Assembly (NCBI GenBank): GCA_964467175.1
Contig: CAYXNY010000046.1
Span: 1-29,945 of the forward strand
Length of the DNA: 29,945 nucleotides
Source: JAWAFD01 sp964467175
GTDB taxonomy: Archaea > Micrarchaeota > Micrarchaeia > Anstonellales > J096
Direction of reading: 5' to 3'
Shown: positions 14,660-22,451 of the stretch, piece after piece
Layout: each line of letters begins with the position of its first letter
How positions within the stretch are numbered: position 1 is the stretch's first letter
The notes under the pieces: model-generated
The model's input: only the letters and a program-made list of their open reading frames with translations
Told to the model about the DNA's origin: nothing
Databases searched by the model: none
Program-made: the position numbers and the translations under genes

Positions 14660-15487
14660 ATGATCCTGAGCGGGAAAAAAATAGCCGAAGAAATTCTTGA
14701 TGAAGTTAAAAGAGAGGCGGGAAAGATAAAGCCTACGCTGGGGATTGTGTTTGTCGGAAAAAACCCAGCCTCTGAAAAATATGTTGGGACAAAGATGCTG
14801 CGCGCCCGGGAGGTAGGCATAGAAGCAAAATTATTCCGCCTCCCGGAAAGAACGAGCAAAAAAACCCTCCTCTCGCTGGTTGAAAAGCTCAACAAAAACA
14901 GAAATATCGACGGCTTTATCATCCAGCTCCCGCTTCCAAGACATATAAATCAGTTTGAGGTGCTTTCAGCAGTTGACCCAAAAAAAGATGTTGACGGGTT
15001 CTCACCCTACAATCTCGGCAGGCTTTTCTCATCCGGCGACCCGTACTTTGTTCCCGCGACCCCGCAAGGAATAATGCGTATTCTGGAATACTACGGCGCG
15101 AAAATTGAAGGAGCAAACGCGGTTGTAGTTGGAAGGAGCGTGATCGTTGGAAAGCCTGTTGCCGCCCTCCTCCTTCAGAAAAACGCAACGGTTACGCTCT
15201 GCCACTCAAAAACAAAAAACCTCTCTAAGCATACAAAAAATGCAGACATTGTTGTTGCTGCTGCCGGGAGCCCGGGCCTTATAACGGCGGGGATGGTAAA
15301 AAAAGGAGCGTATGTAATTGACGTCGGCACAACGAACGTTGGCGGAAAACTTGTTGGCGATGTTGATTTTGAGAATGTGAAAAAGAAGGCGCATGCAAGC
15401 CCTGTTCCGGGCGGGGTAGGACCTCTTACGGTTGCATACCTTCTGAAAAATACTCTAAAAGCAGCAAAATTTTTAAGAGGTGGATAA
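14660..15487 (+). CDS. folD: Bifunctional 5,10-methylene-THF dehydrogenase / 5,10-methenyl-THF cyclohydrolase
   Basis: A 275-residue FolD that converts methylene-THF to methenyl-THF and then to 10-formyl-THF. Active-site residues are in place: Tyr41 and Lys45 in SEKYVGTK, Gln89 in GFIIQLPLP, and Asp112 in KDVDGF. The Rossmann segment VVGRSVIVGKP (about 157-166) binds NAD(P), and PVPGGVGPLT (about 249-257) is the C-terminal signature. It heads an operon with a small unknown gene, folC and 5-formyl-THF cyclo-ligase. Together these look like a bacterial-style tetrahydrofolate system rather than a methanopterin one. Confidence 0.96.
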   Translation: MILSGKKIAEEILDEVKREAGKIKPTLGIVFVGKNPASEKYVGTKMLRAREVGIEAKLFRLPERTSKKTLLSLVEKLNKNRNIDGFIIQLPLPRHINQFEVLSAVDPKKDVDGFSPYNLGRLFSSGDPYFVPATPQGIMRILEYYGAKIEGANAVVVGRSVIVGKPVAALLLQKNATVTLCHSKTKNLSKHTKNADIVVAAAGSPGLITAGMVKKGAYVIDVGTTNVGGKLVGDVDFENVKKKAHASPVPGGVGPLTVAYLLKNTLKAAKFLRGG

Positions 15488-15488
15488 G

Positions 15489-15791
15489 GTGGAAAATGAT
15501 ACGAAAGGCGATTTTTTAAATTTGGTTCTTAGCTTAGAAGAATACAAGAGCCTGCGGGCTTACTTGAAAGACTATTCGCCATTCACCTACAAGGTAAAAG
15601 GAAATAATATAACTTATCTCATCCCAGGATATCTGCAGACAACTTTTGTGGAAAAGGGAGGAGATGAGGCAGTTTTAATTCAACCAAAAAAATATACTAT
15701 AATCTGCTGCGGAGAGAAAGGCTGTTCCATAGAAACAAACGATGAGAAGGTTAAAAATTTTTTGACAAACCGGATATTGGCAAAAAGATAG
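15489..15791 (+). CDS. Unknown small protein in the folate operon
   Basis: About 100 residues, family not recognised. The frame opens at GTG 15480, but the next GTG at 15489 follows a GAGGTG ribosome binding site by 6 nt and starts 1 nt after the folD stop, so it is the better start. Residues about 30-80 predict beta strands (YKVKGNNITYLIPGYLQTTF and KKYTIICCGEKGCSIET, with three Cys). The C-terminus is basic. There is no signal peptide or membrane segment. The tight fit between folD and folC (its stop abuts the folC ATG) suggests a role linked to folate or purine/C1 metabolism, by context only. Confidence 0.78.
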   Translation: MENDTKGDFLNLVLSLEEYKSLRAYLKDYSPFTYKVKGNNITYLIPGYLQTTFVEKGGDEAVLIQPKKYTIICCGEKGCSIETNDEKVKNFLTNRILAKR

Positions 15792-16979
15792 ATGGTTTGC
15801 ATGGTTTTTGATTCTCTTCTGAAAAAAGGAAGCAGGCCGGGCCTTGAAAGAATAGAAAAAGCGATGAAAATTCTCGGCAGCCCGCAGGATAACTATTCTG
15901 TTGTTTTGGTGGCGGGAACGAATGGAAAAGGCTCGACTGTTTCCTACATCTCCTCAGTTCTCCAGGAAGCCGGCTACAGGGTTGGGAGCTATTTCTCCCC
16001 TCATTTAGTAAAATGGAACGAGCGGGTTAAAATAAACGGGAAAGAGATAAGCAACGAGGAGATAGCCAAATACGAGTCAGCCATCCTTGAAATTGCAAAA
16101 GAAACAGACCTTACTGAATTTGAGGCGGCGACTGCGCTCGCCTATACCTACTTTGCAGATAAAAAAGTGGATTTTGCCGTGATGGAGGTTGGAATGGGCG
16201 GAAGGCTCGATGCCACCAATGTTGCAAAAGAAAAACTCAGCGTGATAACAAGAATAGCTTTTGACCACATGGAATGGCTTGGGGATAGCCTTGAAAAAAT
16301 AGCGAGCGAAAAAGCAGGGATAATAAAAAACAGCAACGCAGTAGTTTGCAATATGCCCGAGGTTTTTGACAGAAAGGCGGGAGAGATAGGAAAAAAGGCG
16401 TATGCCCTCGGGAGGGATTTCTCTTTTGAAGAGATAAGGGCGGACGAAGACGGGAACGAATTTATATATAAAGGAAAAAGGCAGTTTGAAATAAAAACAA
16501 AAATGCTGGGCCGGTATCAAATGGAAAACGCAAGCATAGCGGCGCGCGCTTGCGAGGAGTTGGGAATCGGCGAGGATGAAATAGCTAAAGGGATTGAAAA
16601 AGCAAATATAAAGGGAAGGCTTGAGAGGATTCAGAAAAACCCTCTCATTGTTTTTGACGCCGCGCACAACCCAAACGGAGCAGAGAGTTTGAAAAATTCC
16701 ATTTCTTTATTCAGAAAAAAACGTTTTGTGCTTGTTTTTGGTGTGATGAAAGATAAAAATTGGAGAGAGATGCTGGATATCTTACAGCCAGATGTTCTTA
16801 TTGCAACAGAAGTAAAAACAGAAAGAAGCGAGAAGGCAGAAAACATTGTTAAACATTTCGGCGGGAAGGCGATAAAAGAGCCGAAAAAAGCCCTTGAATA
16901 CGCAAAGTCTATTGCCGGAAAGGAAGATTTAATAATTGCTGCCGGCTCCATATACCTATTGGGCGAGCTTTATGGATAA
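15792..16979 (+). CDS. folC: Folylpolyglutamate synthase / dihydrofolate synthase
   Basis: A 395-residue Mur-ligase-family enzyme that adds glutamate to dihydropteroate or THF. The P-loop AGTNGKGST is at residues 41-49. It is followed by SYFSPHLVKWNERVKINGKEIS, the EVGMGGRLDATN motif, FDHMEWLGDSLEKIASEKAGI and FDAAHNPNGAESL in the C-terminal ligase domain, all typical of FolC. The ATG directly follows the upstream stop; a second ATG 9 nt later is also possible. Most archaea use F420/methanopterin glutamylases instead, so FolC here supports genuine folate use. Confidence 0.95.
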   Translation: MVCMVFDSLLKKGSRPGLERIEKAMKILGSPQDNYSVVLVAGTNGKGSTVSYISSVLQEAGYRVGSYFSPHLVKWNERVKINGKEISNEEIAKYESAILEIAKETDLTEFEAATALAYTYFADKKVDFAVMEVGMGGRLDATNVAKEKLSVITRIAFDHMEWLGDSLEKIASEKAGIIKNSNAVVCNMPEVFDRKAGEIGKKAYALGRDFSFEEIRADEDGNEFIYKGKRQFEIKTKMLGRYQMENASIAARACEELGIGEDEIAKGIEKANIKGRLERIQKNPLIVFDAAHNPNGAESLKNSISLFRKKRFVLVFGVMKDKNWREMLDILQPDVLIATEVKTERSEKAENIVKHFGGKAIKEPKKALEYAKSIAGKEDLIIAAGSIYLLGELYG

Positions 16980-17499
16980 GAGAACAGTAAGGAAAGAGAT
17001 GCTTGAGAAAAGGCTTTCGCTCAGCAGAGAGTTTATTGAGAATGCGAGCAAAAAAATCTGCGAGAGAATAAAAGAAATTGGAGAATATAAAAACGCGAAG
17101 GTTGTTGCTGTTTATTTTCCCATAAAAAACGAAGTAGATATTTTCCCTCTTTTAAAAAATGAAACAAAAACCTTTGTTCTCCCCCGTCTTGAAAAGGAAA
17201 AGCTTGCGTTCGCGCCTTTCTCTTCGCTTGGGGAGCTAAAAAAAGGAAGGTTCGGAATCCCTGAGCCGGTTGCTCCAAAATGGGAAGGGTCTATAGATGT
17301 TATCCTGGTACCTGCGCTTGCGTTTTCCCCAACAAAACACCGGCTGGGGTATGGAAAAGGATACTACGATGAGTTTCTAAAAAGAGTAGACCCTTTCAAG
17401 GTTGGGGCGGCTTTTGATTTCCAGATCTCCCATTTCGCGCACGAAGAGCACGATGCGGCGATGGATATTGTGATAACCGAGAAGAGAATTATTGTTTGA
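16972..17499 (+). CDS. 5-formyltetrahydrofolate cyclo-ligase (MTHFS)
   Basis: A 175-residue ATP-dependent enzyme returning 5-formyl-THF to 5,10-methenyl-THF. The N-terminal MDKRTVRKEMLEKRLSLS carries the phosphate-binding Arg/Lys. FGIPEP at about 94-99 and the signature VPALAFSPTKHRLGYGKGYY at about 113-132 are diagnostic. The chosen ATG overlaps the folC stop by 8 bp; an upstream in-frame ATG (16936) would lie well inside folC and adds nothing conserved. It feeds the same methenyl-THF pool that FolD handles. Its end overlaps the convergent dcd gene by 11 bp. Confidence 0.94.
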   Translation: MDKRTVRKEMLEKRLSLSREFIENASKKICERIKEIGEYKNAKVVAVYFPIKNEVDIFPLLKNETKTFVLPRLEKEKLAFAPFSSLGELKKGRFGIPEPVAPKWEGSIDVILVPALAFSPTKHRLGYGKGYYDEFLKRVDPFKVGAAFDFQISHFAHEEHDAAMDIVITEKRIIV

Positions 17500-17998
17500 C
17501 CGCTATTTTTCCAACCTTTCTATAAGGCCTCGATGTCTTGCTTTTTGTTCTTGCGAATACTATTTGGCTTACCCTCATCCCAGCGTGCAGGATTACTGAA
17601 AAAGGAGCGTTGTTCACAATCTCCAAAACCTGATGGTTGCTGACCCCGGGCTGAACTAGAGCAGAGGTGATATGAACAGATAGGCCCACCCTGGCATATC
17701 TGCTCCTTCCTTCTAATTTTCCGATTATGTTGTCCGCAATGGTTATTCTTTCCTTTGTTATGCCGAGGCAAAGCTCCCCTGGTTTAAGCTCTATTCTGCC
17801 CGCGGTTTTTTTCGTCATCAGTTCTTCCCAGTTAGTTTTTTCCAAGTCAGCGGGAAGGATGCGCTTTTTCGGAAACCACCATTTATTGTCAAGGGTCAAA
17901 TCAACGCTCGCCGGCCCTATCTGCTCCTCGTTCAGCGGCTCTATTTTTATCTCTCCCCTCTTCATTGCCTTTTTTATATCAACATCGCTTAAGTACAT
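17489..17998 (-). CDS. dcd: dCTP deaminase family protein
   Basis: A 169-residue dUTPase/dCTP-deaminase-fold protein producing dUTP (or dUMP, in bifunctional forms) from dCTP. The signature GRSRYARVGLSVHITSA begins at residue 97, and QVLEIVNN supplies the Glu126 expected at the catalytic position. The stretch normally reading (I/V)DPG or (I/V)DAG reads VQPG (Gln116), and the following Gly-rich segment is SNHQ. This marks a distinct subgroup, so the deaminase assignment is likely but the exact product is open. It is the last gene of pth2-htpX-dcd, with GAGGCGA just upstream of its ATG. Confidence 0.86.
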   Translation of the reverse strand: MYLSDVDIKKAMKRGEIKIEPLNEEQIGPASVDLTLDNKWWFPKKRILPADLEKTNWEELMTKKTAGRIELKPGELCLGITKERITIADNIIGKLEGRSRYARVGLSVHITSALVQPGVSNHQVLEIVNNAPFSVILHAGMRVSQIVFARTKSKTSRPYRKVGKIAVKQ

Positions 17999-18007
17999 TT
18001 TTTCGCC

Positions 18008-18901
18008 TCATGAGAACAAAGCTTTCAGCCTTTTAACTGTTTTCGGATGGGTGCTAAACCATTCCAATATCCCACCATCCCTTTCTCTTCTTATCGCATT
18101 CATTATCTCCTCTTTCCCACCGGAAACAGCCCTAAGAACATCCTCGCTAAGGTGCTCTGCCTCGCCGATGTAAAACGCCTTCATGGACTGGTTCTCGCTT
18201 CTTCCATACCTTCCGAGAGAGTAGCTTATTTTTACGAGCGCCCTCCCCAAAGGAAGAGGGTCGCCAATAATTTTTTTGGAAAACGCGTCTGCAAAAAACT
18301 CCCTCTGTCTCGAAAGCCATAAAACAGCGATCTGGCCGATAAACTGCGCAAAAAGAGCGCCCAGCCATACTGCCAACGGGTTCTGCCTTTCCCTATCCCT
18401 TCCGCTGAGTAGGAATATTGTTCCCCAGTATAGAAGAACAGGCAGGACAGCCGCCATAGTAATAACGAATACATCCCTGTGCTTGATGTGCCCTATCTCA
18501 TGCGCCAGCACTGCCTTAAGCTCCTCCTTATTAAGCATACGCATAAGCCCTGTATGTACCGCAACATAGCTATTTTTTTGCGTTCTCCCAAAAGCAAATG
18601 CGTTCGGGCCCGGGTTGTTCACTACGCACACCTTTGGCTTCGGGATGCCTGCTTTTTTTGCAAGATCCCCAACCATTCTATGAAGCTCCGGCTCCTCTTC
18701 TTCGCTCACCTCTCTCGCTCCGGTTGAAAACTTGACTATCCACGGTCCGATATACCATTGTATAAACAGCATTATAAACGAGAAAGGAACCGCTAGAATA
18801 AGCTCTCCTCCTGTCGCGTAGAGCAGGGCTGTGAAAACCACCGCCAGCACAACAAAAACCCCCATCGTTGAAAGCCATATTATTACATCCAACTTATCCA
18901 T
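18008..18901 (-). CDS. htpX: HtpX-family membrane zinc protease (M48)
   Basis: A 297-residue membrane protease. Two N-terminal helices (about 8-28 and 32-57) are followed by the catalytic HEIGH at 134-138, flanked by LKAVLAHEIGHIKHRD. Two more helices lie at about 144-165 and 175-197, and EFFAD with the third zinc ligand Glu201 comes next. NNPGPNAFAFGRT upstream is also family-typical. The role is quality control of membrane proteins, with the active site facing the cytoplasm. A strong GAGGTGGGAGG binding site precedes the ATG, 9 bp after pth2. Confidence 0.95.
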   Translation of the reverse strand: MDKLDVIIWLSTMGVFVVLAVVFTALLYATGGELILAVPFSFIMLFIQWYIGPWIVKFSTGAREVSEEEEPELHRMVGDLAKKAGIPKPKVCVVNNPGPNAFAFGRTQKNSYVAVHTGLMRMLNKEELKAVLAHEIGHIKHRDVFVITMAAVLPVLLYWGTIFLLSGRDRERQNPLAVWLGALFAQFIGQIAVLWLSRQREFFADAFSKKIIGDPLPLGRALVKISYSLGRYGRSENQSMKAFYIGEAEHLSEDVLRAVSGGKEEIMNAIRRERDGGILEWFSTHPKTVKRLKALFS

Positions 18902-18910
18902 CCTCCCACC

Positions 18911-19261
18911 TCACAATAGCTTCAAATTCCCAAGAACAGCATCAACCTCCTCATCCTTCCACGGGCCTGCGCCGAAGCAGGTTATCGTCCCCGGCTCTAT
19001 TTGCGTATAGCCCGCGTCCCTTATAAGCGAAACCGGTATTCCTTTTTCTTCGCATTTTTTATAATACTCCAGCAGCTCCTCAAGGTTTTTTACTTTCAGC
19101 ACAATTTTTTTCATTCCTTCCCTCTCCCATTCTTCAGCAATTTTTTTGTTTTTTCTCAATGCCTCCTTGTAGGCTGAGAGAGATGCGTGCGCAACCTGGG
19201 CGCACATTTTGCCCTTCCCCATCCTCAAATCCATTCTTACTACAATTGCCTGCTTAGCCAT
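18911..19261 (-). CDS. pth2: Peptidyl-tRNA hydrolase, archaeal/eukaryotic type
   Basis: A 116-residue Pth2 that recycles peptidyl-tRNA. It starts KQAIVVRMDLRMGKGKMCAQ, continues with the catalytic-face helix QVAHASLSAYKEAL, then RDAGYTQIEPGT (Asp82) and ends CFGAGPWKDEEVDAVLGNLKL. Length and all conserved blocks match the family. It begins a three-gene minus-strand unit with htpX and dcd, with a TATA box 26 nt upstream and no leader. Confidence 0.97.
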   Translation of the reverse strand: MAKQAIVVRMDLRMGKGKMCAQVAHASLSAYKEALRKNKKIAEEWEREGMKKIVLKVKNLEELLEYYKKCEEKGIPVSLIRDAGYTQIEPGTITCFGAGPWKDEEVDAVLGNLKLL

Positions 19262-19281
19262 CGCTTAGAATTGGGAGGTTT

Positions 19282-19294
19282 GGTTTAAAAATTT
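19282..19294 (-). promoter_or_regulatory. TATA box for pth2-htpX-dcd
   Basis: The minus strand reads AAATTTTTAAACC, centred about 26 nt upstream of the pth2 ATG, giving a leaderless start. Confidence 0.6.
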
Positions 19295-19306
19295 GATGCA
19301 AAAATC

Positions 19307-19329
19307 AGAAAAAAGAAAAAATAAAAAAA
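19307..19329 (-). terminator. T-rich terminator of the secreted-protein gene
   Basis: The minus strand just after the stop at 19334 is almost pure T in three runs (plus strand: A runs broken by single G or T), a typical archaeal T-tract terminator. Confidence 0.55.
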
Positions 19330-19333
19330 GGAA

Positions 19334-20014
19334 TTAGTTGTCCTCAACAAACTGCACTCTTCCTTTGTTTTCAGGAACATAGCTGAGGTAGCTTACTTTG
19401 TAATTATAGCCGTTAACATAGAAGCGCTTGGATTCTCCGACGTTCACCTGATCGCCAAATAGCAAATAGCCCATAGAATCATAACCCTTATATACCATCC
19501 TATCTGAGTATATGTGCACTGCGTGCACAGACGCTCCCTTCCCTCCATAGGTTGTTCCCATCATATCCCCGCATTTGGCATTTTCCTCATACCCGGTCGC
19601 GAGAATAGTCCTCGGGTAGATCATCGCTGGGCACCATACATAGCTGACCTCTGCCTGATATGGCGTTATGAGCTTGTGCAGCCTTATCTTAAGTATCTGT
19701 CCAGTTTTCGGAAGGAAGTAGTAGTCCTGGCCGTTTTCGAGCCAGAAATAAACAGTCCCTTCCGGGTCGTCTATATGGAAGTATCCTGCCTGGGTGCATG
19801 GCAATGTATAGTTTGAAACATTGTAGTATGTTCCGTTATGGAATGTCACCGTTATGTTGTACATAGAGAAAGATCCGCAGGCCTCCAAGATAAAAGGCCT
19901 GGAAGCAACGCACAGGTCGATCATTTTTGTGCTCTGGGTTGGCGCTACACTCTTCACCATGGACGCTCCTAGAACGATGGAGGCCACTAGCAACAATACA
20001 AACAATTTTTTCAT
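19334..20014 (-). CDS. Secreted protein of unknown function
   Basis: 226 residues with a clear signal peptide (MKKLFVLLLVASIVLGAS). The mature part is beta-rich and aromatic, with five Cys (in DLCVAS, EACGSF, LPCTQ, VWCPA, AKCGD) and three N-x-S/T sequons in NITVTFHNGTYYNVSNYT. No membrane anchor follows, so it is probably released or held at the envelope. I do not recognise a family. The ATG is preceded by GGTGGTGAG, and the gene has its own promoter and terminator, so it is a single-gene transcript. Confidence 0.82.
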   Translation of the reverse strand: MKKLFVLLLVASIVLGASMVKSVAPTQSTKMIDLCVASRPFILEACGSFSMYNITVTFHNGTYYNVSNYTLPCTQAGYFHIDDPEGTVYFWLENGQDYYFLPKTGQILKIRLHKLITPYQAEVSYVWCPAMIYPRTILATGYEENAKCGDMMGTTYGGKGASVHAVHIYSDRMVYKGYDSMGYLLFGDQVNVGESKRFYVNGYNYKVSYLSYVPENKGRVQFVEDN

Positions 20015-20047
20015 TCTCTCACCACCATTGCTAATTATTTTGTATAG

Positions 20048-20062
20048 TTATATTAATAAACC
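20048..20062 (-). promoter_or_regulatory. TATA box of the secreted-protein gene
   Basis: The minus strand reads TTTATTAATATAAC about 40 nt upstream of the ATG. This leaves a short leader carrying the GGTGAG ribosome binding site at 20018-20023. Confidence 0.5.
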
Positions 20063-20109
20063 TTTTGTGTATCTCATCTCTTTTTATTTTTTTCATCTGA
20101 AATACTCTC

Positions 20110-21123
20110 ATGCTCAACGAACTCAAGCAGGCGGCCGAGTATGTTGTTTCTGTGAACCAGCAGAGGGCAGAAAAGGCAAGGGCACTCCGCGAGAGCGGTG
20201 CTGTTTTCAAAGAGGCTCTGGAAAGAGAGACCGTTCTCCCAGTTGAGAAAACAGAAATAAACATGGCGATAGGTGCGAACGATGCCGGGCTTCTCTCAAA
20301 AGAGCTTCATGGGGTTGATATACTTCTGGGAAGGGCGGTCGCCGTAAAGTTTGTTTATGCGAAAAATAAGCTAATTTCTTCTGAATACTTTCCCTCTGTT
20401 TCCCCAAAAATAGAATATGATGTGAAAAGCGGGCTGGACGAGCGGGAGGTGCTCTGGCATAAAAGCCTTTTCAGGTTGAAATTAGAGATAAAAAACGCGA
20501 TAAGCGCGGTTGAAAAATTCTCCCCGGAACTTTTTCTTCTCGATGGCTCGCTCACCCCCCTGCTTTCGGATAGACCCAGCGAGGATTCCCAACTCGGCGA
20601 GGACTACAAAGAGGTTGTTTCTCTTTACAAAGAACTCTACTCTCTATCCGAAAAAAAAGGGGTTGCCCTTGCCGGAGTGATAAAGGATTCAAGGGGAAAA
20701 AGGTTCATGGAAATAGTGAAGGGCAAGGTGGATGAAAACTGTTCCGACAGCGTTTTTCTCCACTATCTTTTGAACGCTGGCGAAAGGACGTTTGTTTTAA
20801 ACTACCGGGAGGAAAACACCATAATAAAAGACCTCTCTCCATGGGGAAGGAGGGTGTCCATATTCTACATCAAGCCCTCAAAAAACGACAGGCCCCTTAG
20901 AATAGAATTTCTTCCTTCAAAATTCTCTTTCAACGAGCTCGCCTCCGTCCTCTACACCCTCTCCTCCATCTCCTCTTCCTACGCCTACCCGGCAATTCTT
21001 ATAGAAGCGGATATGCGGGCGGCGTTAAACCCTGAGGAGATGGAAAGCGCTGAAAAGATGTTCTCTTTTTACTCCGGCGGAACCGTTCTCCCCCTTAGGA
21101 GAAACTCCAGGCCTTTTAGATAA
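20110..21123 (+). CDS. nurA: NurA-like nuclease domain protein
   Basis: A 337-residue protein resembling NurA, the 5'-3' nuclease that works with the HerA helicase in DNA end resection. The pattern is NurA-like. An N-terminal helix is followed by a first acidic motif region (GANDAGLLSKELHGVDILLG, Asp58), then VAVKFVYAKN; a central LFLLDGSLTPLL (Asp145) and GVIKDSRGKRF follow. The C-terminal half carries FYIKPSKNDRPLRIEFL and repeated Ser-rich helices. The first motif reads NDAG where NurA usually has DGG or DGS, so catalysis there is uncertain. No herA, mre11 or rad50 lies nearby. The upstream TATA is weak (TTTTTATTTT, about 25 nt before the ATG). Confidence 0.7.
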   Translation: MLNELKQAAEYVVSVNQQRAEKARALRESGAVFKEALERETVLPVEKTEINMAIGANDAGLLSKELHGVDILLGRAVAVKFVYAKNKLISSEYFPSVSPKIEYDVKSGLDEREVLWHKSLFRLKLEIKNAISAVEKFSPELFLLDGSLTPLLSDRPSEDSQLGEDYKEVVSLYKELYSLSEKKGVALAGVIKDSRGKRFMEIVKGKVDENCSDSVFLHYLLNAGERTFVLNYREENTIIKDLSPWGRRVSIFYIKPSKNDRPLRIEFLPSKFSFNELASVLYTLSSISSSYAYPAILIEADMRAALNPEEMESAEKMFSFYSGGTVLPLRRNSRPFR

Positions 21124-21162
21124 TTTTTTATTTCTTTGTCACCATTTTCCTACGGTGAGAAA

Positions 21163-21612
21163 ATGGGAGTTTTGTTTGATCCTTTTGAAGAGATAAAGAG
21201 GTTTAGGAGGCACATGGACAGGATGTGGGACGAGCTTCTGCGAAGAGAGGTTGATTTCAAAACCATGGGTATGGCTGGTTTCAAGGTGCCTGAGATCGAG
21301 ATGAAGGAAGAGGAGGACAAGTACGTTGTGAAAATAGACATGCCGGGGATAGACAAAAAAGACATCTCTGTGGACATTGTTGGAAACGAGCTGAGGGTAA
21401 AAGCGGAGAAAAAGAAGAAAAAGGAGGAGAAAAAGAAGGGCTACTACTACAGCGAGAAAAGCTATTCCGGCTTTTACAGAAGTATTCTTCTCCCAGAAGA
21501 TGCAGATCCAAGAGACATCGGGGCGGAATACAAAGACGGAATTTTAACGCTGAAAATGAAGAAAAAGGAGAAAAAGAAAAAGGAAGAGGTTCTGAGGGTC
21601 ACGGTAAAATAA
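21163..21612 (+). CDS. hsp20: Small heat-shock protein Hsp20
   Basis: 150 residues with an N-terminal MGVLFDPFEEIKRFRRHMDR and an alpha-crystallin domain from PEIEMKEEEDKYVVKIDMPG to DGILTLKM, including the D(I)G...YKDGILTL end motif. A very Lys/Glu-rich loop splits the beta-sandwich. Sequence after the domain ends VLRVTVK, which may serve as the IxI-type anchor. The start at 21163 follows a GGTGA site by 4 nt; an upstream TTG frame is ignored. It is an ATP-independent holdase. Its end overlaps the convergent peptidase gene by 14 bp. Confidence 0.94.
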   Translation: MGVLFDPFEEIKRFRRHMDRMWDELLRREVDFKTMGMAGFKVPEIEMKEEEDKYVVKIDMPGIDKKDISVDIVGNELRVKAEKKKKKEEKKKGYYYSEKSYSGFYRSILLPEDADPRDIGAEYKDGILTLKMKKKEKKKKEEVLRVTVK

Positions 21613-22447
21613 CATCTGGGAAAAGAAGGTTTGCGAAGAAAAGCGAGAGAAGAACACCTGCAAGCAGAAATGGGATGAACAGAGGAAGTTTCCCATAAAC
21701 AGTTATTTCCTTTATTTTTGCTTTTTTCAATTCCTCTATTGTTTTTTTATCTATTACCCTAACCTTCACCACTCTTCTTTCCCTTTCGCTCGCGTACTCA
21801 GAGGCAAAAACCTCCTCCTCTGCTTTTTCAACCGGAACCCTCGCAACAGCATGCCTCATTATATCTTCCCTGAATGCGCCGAAAACAACCGCACCGATGA
21901 ATAGTATTGTGATTATTGAGAAATAAACCGGCGAGTAGAATATTGAGTTCAAGTAGAAATACGCGAATATAGCAAAAGGAACCGCGAGTATTAGGTACGC
22001 CCAGTCGATTTTCGTTATCTTCTCCCGGGATAGTTTCACAACAAAATAAGCCACATTGTATGTTGTGAAAAGCAGGCCCGCGAATATTATAACAAAAAAT
22101 ATGAACGGTATCGCCATGCCCACACCAGCAACCGATGGTGGAACAGGAAGAAGCAATGCCACCGCAGTTATAAGATAAACATCCGCCCCTCCTATTTGCC
22201 CTGCCTTATACATCATGTACCCGATCGCGAAAATAAAAACCCCCTGCACGAGTGCATACAAAGAAAGGTCGTTGAACGGGAAAACAGCGAAAAGGAGTGC
22301 AACCCCGAGGCACAAATACAGAAAATTATCCGGAACATTCTTGTTTTTGAACATGTCAAAATAGGTTCCTACCGCAAGCATCAAAACCGCAACCACTATT
22401 CTTATCCCTTCAAAGGGAATTTCGTAATGCGCAAATGAATCCATCAT
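21599..22447 (-). CDS. A24 prepilin/prearchaellin peptidase-like membrane protease
   Basis: About 282 residues. The first catalytic Asp is in GTYFDMFKNKNVPD (Asp31) and the second in the GxGD-type motif GQIGGADVYLI (Asp89), as in FlaK/PibD/EppA and TadV-like proteases. Six or more membrane helices are interrupted by a charged cytoplasmic loop (EKAEEEVFASEYASERERRV). It would cut class III signal peptides of pilins or archaellins; no such substrates are seen in this window. ATG 22447 follows GGTGGG by about 8 nt. The frame also opens at 22465, overlapping pus10. Confidence 0.85.
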   Translation of the reverse strand: MMDSFAHYEIPFEGIRIVVAVLMLAVGTYFDMFKNKNVPDNFLYLCLGVALLFAVFPFNDLSLYALVQGVFIFAIGYMMYKAGQIGGADVYLITAVALLLPVPPSVAGVGMAIPFIFFVIIFAGLLFTTYNVAYFVVKLSREKITKIDWAYLILAVPFAIFAYFYLNSIFYSPVYFSIITILFIGAVVFGAFREDIMRHAVARVPVEKAEEEVFASEYASERERRVVKVRVIDKKTIEELKKAKIKEITVYGKLPLFIPFLLAGVLLSLFFANLLFPDVILP

Positions 22448-22451
22448 ATTA

